Position numbers and translations under genes: made by a program. Shown in pieces: positions 29,983 to 32,458 of a stretch of DNA of 32,458 nt; the first letter of the stretch is position 1, and every line of letters starts with the position of its first letter. The notes under the pieces were generated by a model. That model did not search any database. It saw only the letters and a list, made by a program, of their open reading frames with translations, and was not told where the DNA came from. The stretch is from Methylocapsa aurea (GTDB taxonomy: Bacteria; Pseudomonadota; Alphaproteobacteria; Rhizobiales; Beijerinckiaceae). The stretch lies in NCBI RefSeq assembly GCF_000746085.1, contig NZ_KN050806.1:10835-43292 (forward strand), read 5' to 3'.

Positions 29983-30281
29983 GGCGTTGATTTTCGACGT
30001 TGATGGGACGCTCGCCGAAACCGAGGAACTGCACTGGCGGGCTTCCGCGCCCTCGGCTGCGCGCCGCCACCTGCATCGCCTTTGAAGATTTCGGAAAATG
30101 GCGTGATCGCGGCGCGCCAGGCGATCTTGGCGAACCGTATCAGCTTTGCCGCCAGCTTGCCGGCTGGCGCCTCGCCAAAGATGACGTCGATCTTGCCGGC
30201 TTGCGGGCCTTTCTCGACGAACCGGAAACCGGCCGCCAGTCGAGACAAGGCGAGGCGCTGGAGCGCATCTTCCCAAATTGA
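29972..30281 (+). pseudogene. cbbY: Decayed cbbY/cbbZ HAD phosphatase
   Basis: The frame starts [20 protein letters not shown], the canonical N-terminus of CbbY with the nucleophile Asp in DVDGT, but stops at 30085 after 37 codons. About 70 bp in, the sequence jumps to what is normally the C-terminal third of the protein: CIAFED (near 30067-30084), then, after a one-base shift, SENGVIAARQA (near 30086-30120), then, after another shift, KDDVDLAGLRAFLDEPE (near 30179-30230). Intact CbbY has roughly 220-250 residues, so about 130 residues are deleted and several frameshifts follow. CbbY dephosphorylates xylulose-1,5-bisphosphate, a RuBisCO inhibitor. The same region has an open minus-strand frame, which I take to be a shadow. 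Confidence 0.78.
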
Positions 30282-30346
30282 CTTCCCGCAAGAGTTGCCT
30301 CTATAAGAGCCACGCTTTCCGGCCATGATCGATTGGCGCCTCGCGG

Positions 30347-30368
30347 CGGTTCGCTGGGGGGCGAACCG
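30347..30368. terminator. Hairpin between cbb operon and rpmH
   Basis: CGGTTCGC (30347-30354) and GCGAACCG (30361-30368) form an 8-bp stem with a G-rich 6-base loop. No T-run follows directly, so it is a weak terminator candidate or an RNA structure at the end of the cbb operon. Confidence 0.4.
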
Positions 30369-30432
30369 TCAATTGGCCGAATTTGTAATTTTTGGCGCCC
30401 GAACCAGAAAGCTCGGCTGGAGTTTCTGGACC

Positions 30433-30460
30433 TCGCGCGCTCGCGAAATGGTTTTTTTTT
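30433..30460 (+). terminator. Short stem followed by nine T
   Basis: TCGCG and CGCGA (30433-30437 and 30442-30446) form a 5-bp stem, and a run of nine T lies at 30452-30460. The stem is short and separated from the T-run by 5 bases. It may end read-through from the cbb operon before rpmH. The 230 bp between the cbbY remnant and rpmH hold this and the hairpin at 30347, and no convincing gene. Confidence 0.35.
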
Positions 30461-30515
30461 GCGGCGGGACGACTTCTTGGGCGCGGGCGCGAATTCTTAA
30501 GATTGGAGCTGAATT

Positions 30516-30650
30516 GTGAAGCGGACATATCAACCGAGCAAGCTCGTGCGCAAGCGGCGGCATGGGTTTCGCGCGCGGATGGCGACGGTCGGCGGCCGCC
30601 GGGTCATCGCGGCCCGGCGCGCGCGCGGCCGCAAACGGCTTTCAGCCTGA
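30516..30650 (+). CDS. rpmH: 50S ribosomal protein L34
   Basis: This 44-residue basic protein of the large ribosomal subunit reads [20 protein letters not shown] from its start and ends GRKRLSA. The start is GTG at 30516 (translated as Met), with GGAG eight bases upstream. Its position directly before rnpA and yidC is the near-universal bacterial arrangement. An alternative ATG inside would remove the conserved N-terminus. The rnpA frame opens inside this gene in the +1 frame. Confidence 0.96.
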   Translation: MKRTYQPSKLVRKRRHGFRARMATVGGRRVIAARRARGRKRLSA

Positions 30651-30723
30651 GGTCTCTTTTCCGGCCGCGGGATTCTTGATCCCAAGCGGCGCGCTGGTCT
30701 TGGCGCAGTTTTCGGGAGATTTC

Positions 30724-31371
30724 TTGGAAGAGCCCTCGGAACAGCCTCCCGCAAAGCCCGCGCCCGCGCCACCAGTACGCTTGCGGCGAAGGTCGGATTT
30801 CCTGAACGCGGCCAAGGGCAATCGGTTTCACGCCAAAGGGTTCGTTTTGCAGGCCGCCCCCCGCCAAAGCAATGTCAAGACGCACCGAAAGGTGGCGGCG
30901 CCGCGCCAAGACGAAATGGGCGCTGGCCCAAGCGAATCTGGCGCCCCAGACCGCGCCGGGATTGACGGCCTGGGAATCGTTGGCCTGGAAGCAGCCGCCA
31001 ACGCGCGGTTTGGCATCACGGTCACAAAAAAAATCGGCGGCGCGGCGGCGCGCAATCGGATCCGCCGCCGTCTTAGGGAAGCGTTGCGGCTGCTGGCCCC
31101 ACTACCCGGACAGCCGTCGCATGACTATGTGATCGTAGCGCGGCCGGAAGCGCTTCGAATGCCTTTCCCGGCTATGCAGGCGGAGCTTCAGCGCGCGATC
31201 GCCAAGATCGGCGCAGCCGGCAAGCCCGCGAAATCTCGACAAGACAGCCGGCAAGATAAGCGACAAGACGTTCAGCAAGGGCTTCAGCGGCGCAAAAGCG
31301 TCGGAAGGCCAGCCGCGGGACCGACCACGTCGCGCGCGGGAACGTCTCCAGACAGGACGCCTATGGCATGA
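30724..31371 (+). CDS. rnpA: RNase P protein component
   Basis: RnpA binds RNase P RNA and pre-tRNA leaders. The core motifs are [13 protein letters not shown] (19-31) and, much later, [19 protein letters not shown] followed by RRRLRE (95-119), the RNR signature. The preferred start is TTG at 30724, with GGGAG five bases upstream, giving 215 residues. The frame is open back to 30520 with an ATG at 30562 inside rpmH, so a longer 269-residue form is possible. A Pro/Gly-rich insert of about 40 residues (49-92) splits the usual fold, and the C-terminal tail of about 50 residues is Gln/Arg/Lys-rich. The family length is normally 110-140. The stop overlaps the yidC start (ATGA). Confidence 0.9.
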   Translation: MEEPSEQPPAKPAPAPPVRLRRRSDFLNAAKGNRFHAKGFVLQAAPRQSNVKTHRKVAAPRQDEMGAGPSESGAPDRAGIDGLGIVGLEAAANARFGITVTKKIGGAAARNRIRRRLREALRLLAPLPGQPSHDYVIVARPEALRMPFPAMQAELQRAIAKIGAAGKPAKSRQDSRQDKRQDVQQGLQRRKSVGRPAAGPTTSRAGTSPDRTPMA

Positions 31372-32458
31372 AGCAGGACACCAAGAATCTTTATCTGGCG
31401 ATTGGCCTATCATGCCTTGTCGTGCTTGGCTGGAACATGTTTTACACCGGGCCGCAGCTTGACAAGACGCGTCAGGCGCAGATGCGGGGCGGCCAGACCG
31501 GCGCCCAAAGCCCCGGCCCGCAAGCGCCAGGCTCACAAGCTCCCGGTTCGCTTGGCGCAGGCTCGCCAGCTGGGCCGGGCGGCGCCTTGAGCGAGCCGGT
31601 CAAGACCCGGGCCGAGGCTTTGGCCGCCAGCCCGCGGATCAAACTCGACACCCCGGCGCTGTTCGGCTCGATCGCGCTGAAGAGCGGGCGGATCGACGAC
31701 GTCTCGCTCAAAGCCTATCGCGAGACCACCGATCCTTCGAGCCCCAACATCGTCCTGCTCTCCCCCGCCGGGTCGCCGCATCCCTATTACGCCGAGGCCG
31801 GCTTCCTCGCCGCGCCCGGCGAGGCGCTGGCGCTCCCCCGCGCCGACACGCTGTGGCGCGCCGATCGCGAGGCGCTGACCCCGTCGAGCCCGGTGACGCT
31901 CAGCTATGACAATGGCCAGGGCCTGATCTTCCGCCGCAAGATCGCCGTCGACGACCGCTATATGTTCACGGTGACCGACGCGGTCGAGAACGCCTCGGCG
32001 CGGCCGGTGACCCTGACGCCCTATGGGCTGGTGTCGCGGATCGGCCTGCCGGCGACCGAGAATTACGCCGTCCTGCACGAAGGCTTCGTCGGCGTCATCG
32101 GCGCCTCCGGCGTCGAGGCCTGGAAATATGACGCCATCGAGAAGGAAGAGAAGGCGACCAAGACCTTCGAGGGGGTCGGCGGCTGGCTCGGCTTCACCGA
32201 TAAATATTGGGCAGCGACCGTCATTCCCGACCAGAGCGCCGCGGTGAAGGCGAGCTTTTCCGAGCGCGCCACGCCGCAGAAGGTTTATGGCGCCGGGTTC
32301 CAGCAGAGCGAGGCCAAGACCCTTGCGCCGGGGGCCTCGATGGACGTCACGACGCGGGTCTTCGCCGGCGCCAAGGAGACCTATACGCTCGACAAATACC
32401 AGGCCGATCTCGGGATCGAGAAATTCGATCTTCTGATCGACTGGGGCTGGTTCTATTT
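31368..32458 (+). CDS. yidC: Membrane protein insertase YidC, 3' end outside window
   Basis: YidC inserts and folds inner-membrane proteins, alone or with SecYEG. The window holds the first 363 codons. The N-terminal membrane helix is at about 7-26 ([19 protein letters not shown]), followed by a Pro/Gly/Gln-rich low-complexity linker (about 35-75), then the periplasmic beta-supersandwich domain (from about residue 88; [21 protein letters not shown] onward, [31 protein letters not shown]). The sequence stops at [11 protein letters not shown], just at the start of the conserved membrane insertase core. The start ATG overlaps the rnpA stop, so the two are coupled. Confidence 0.96.
   Translation, partial: MKQDTKNLYLAIGLSCLVVLGWNMFYTGPQLDKTRQAQMRGGQTGAQSPGPQAPGSQAPGSLGAGSPAGPGGALSEPVKTRAEALAASPRIKLDTPALFGSIALKSGRIDDVSLKAYRETTDPSSPNIVLLSPAGSPHPYYAEAGFLAAPGEALALPRADTLWRADREALTPSSPVTLSYDNGQGLIFRRKIAVDDRYMFTVTDAVENASARPVTLTPYGLVSRIGLPATENYAVLHEGFVGVIGASGVEAWKYDAIEKEEKATKTFEGVGGWLGFTDKYWAATVIPDQSAAVKASFSERATPQKVYGAGFQQSEAKTLAPGASMDVTTRVFAGAKETYTLDKYQADLGIEKFDLLIDWGWFY

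Noticed and set aside
29916-30326. 136-codon minus-strand ORF over the cbbY remnant
   Set aside because: It is Arg/Lys/Ala-rich without a recognisable motif, while the plus strand shows CbbY motifs in several frames; a chance frame in decayed DNA is simpler.

Overview
The window looks like chromosome from a GC-rich alphaproteobacterium of the Hyphomicrobiales (Rhizobiales), most like the Beijerinckiaceae/Methylocystaceae group that contains methylotrophs and Calvin-cycle autotrophs. The reasons are a red-type (form IC) RuBisCO operon with cbbX, DUF2125 and PsiF-like proteins, an ArsR-methyltransferase/metF/metH operon, an alphaproteobacterial LexA-type box, and rhizobial-style 'agagcatg...' palindromic intergenic repeats. 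The genus is inference; no 16S or marker alignment was possible.

Layout. 1-4729: 3' part of a very large coiled-coil protein built from 44-residue tandem repeats. 4784-5169: RNase P RNA (rnpB) on the minus strand. 5206-5379: two nested palindromic repeat units. 5511-6599: a glycine-zipper lipoprotein and an AmpD-like amidase. 6596-9015: an AraC-type regulator divergent from a DUF4242 protein and a methyltransferase. 9176-14844 (minus): a compact methionine-cycle operon, ArsR/methyltransferase regulator, metF and metH, with ATGA and TGAATG junctions and a promoter-overlapping palindrome. 15006-19829: mixed housekeeping and unknown genes (PsiF-like protein, PlsC-like acyltransferase, a protein behind a putative SOS box, ChaC, DUF2125 protein, a possible catalase-like protein).

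20037-30281: the Calvin-Benson-Bassham cluster, with cbbR divergent from cbbF-cbbP-cbbT-cbbA-cbbL-cbbS-cbbX-cbbE and then a decayed cbbY. It encodes fructose/sedoheptulose bisphosphatase, phosphoribulokinase, transketolase, aldolase, both RuBisCO subunits, the RuBisCO activase and pentose-phosphate epimerase. Together these regenerate ribulose-1,5-bisphosphate, fix CO2 and repair inhibited RuBisCO. The phosphatase that would clear the RuBisCO misfire product is broken here. 30516-32458: rpmH, rnpA and the start of yidC, the usual L34/RNase P/insertase cluster.

I see no tRNA, rRNA, CRISPR array, transposase or phage gene. No clearly new multi-gene system stands out. The most interesting points are the repeat coiled-coil protein, the SOS-type box before an unknown gene, the decayed cbbY, the promoter/operator of the methionine operon, and the rnpA frame that overlaps rpmH and carries an insert.
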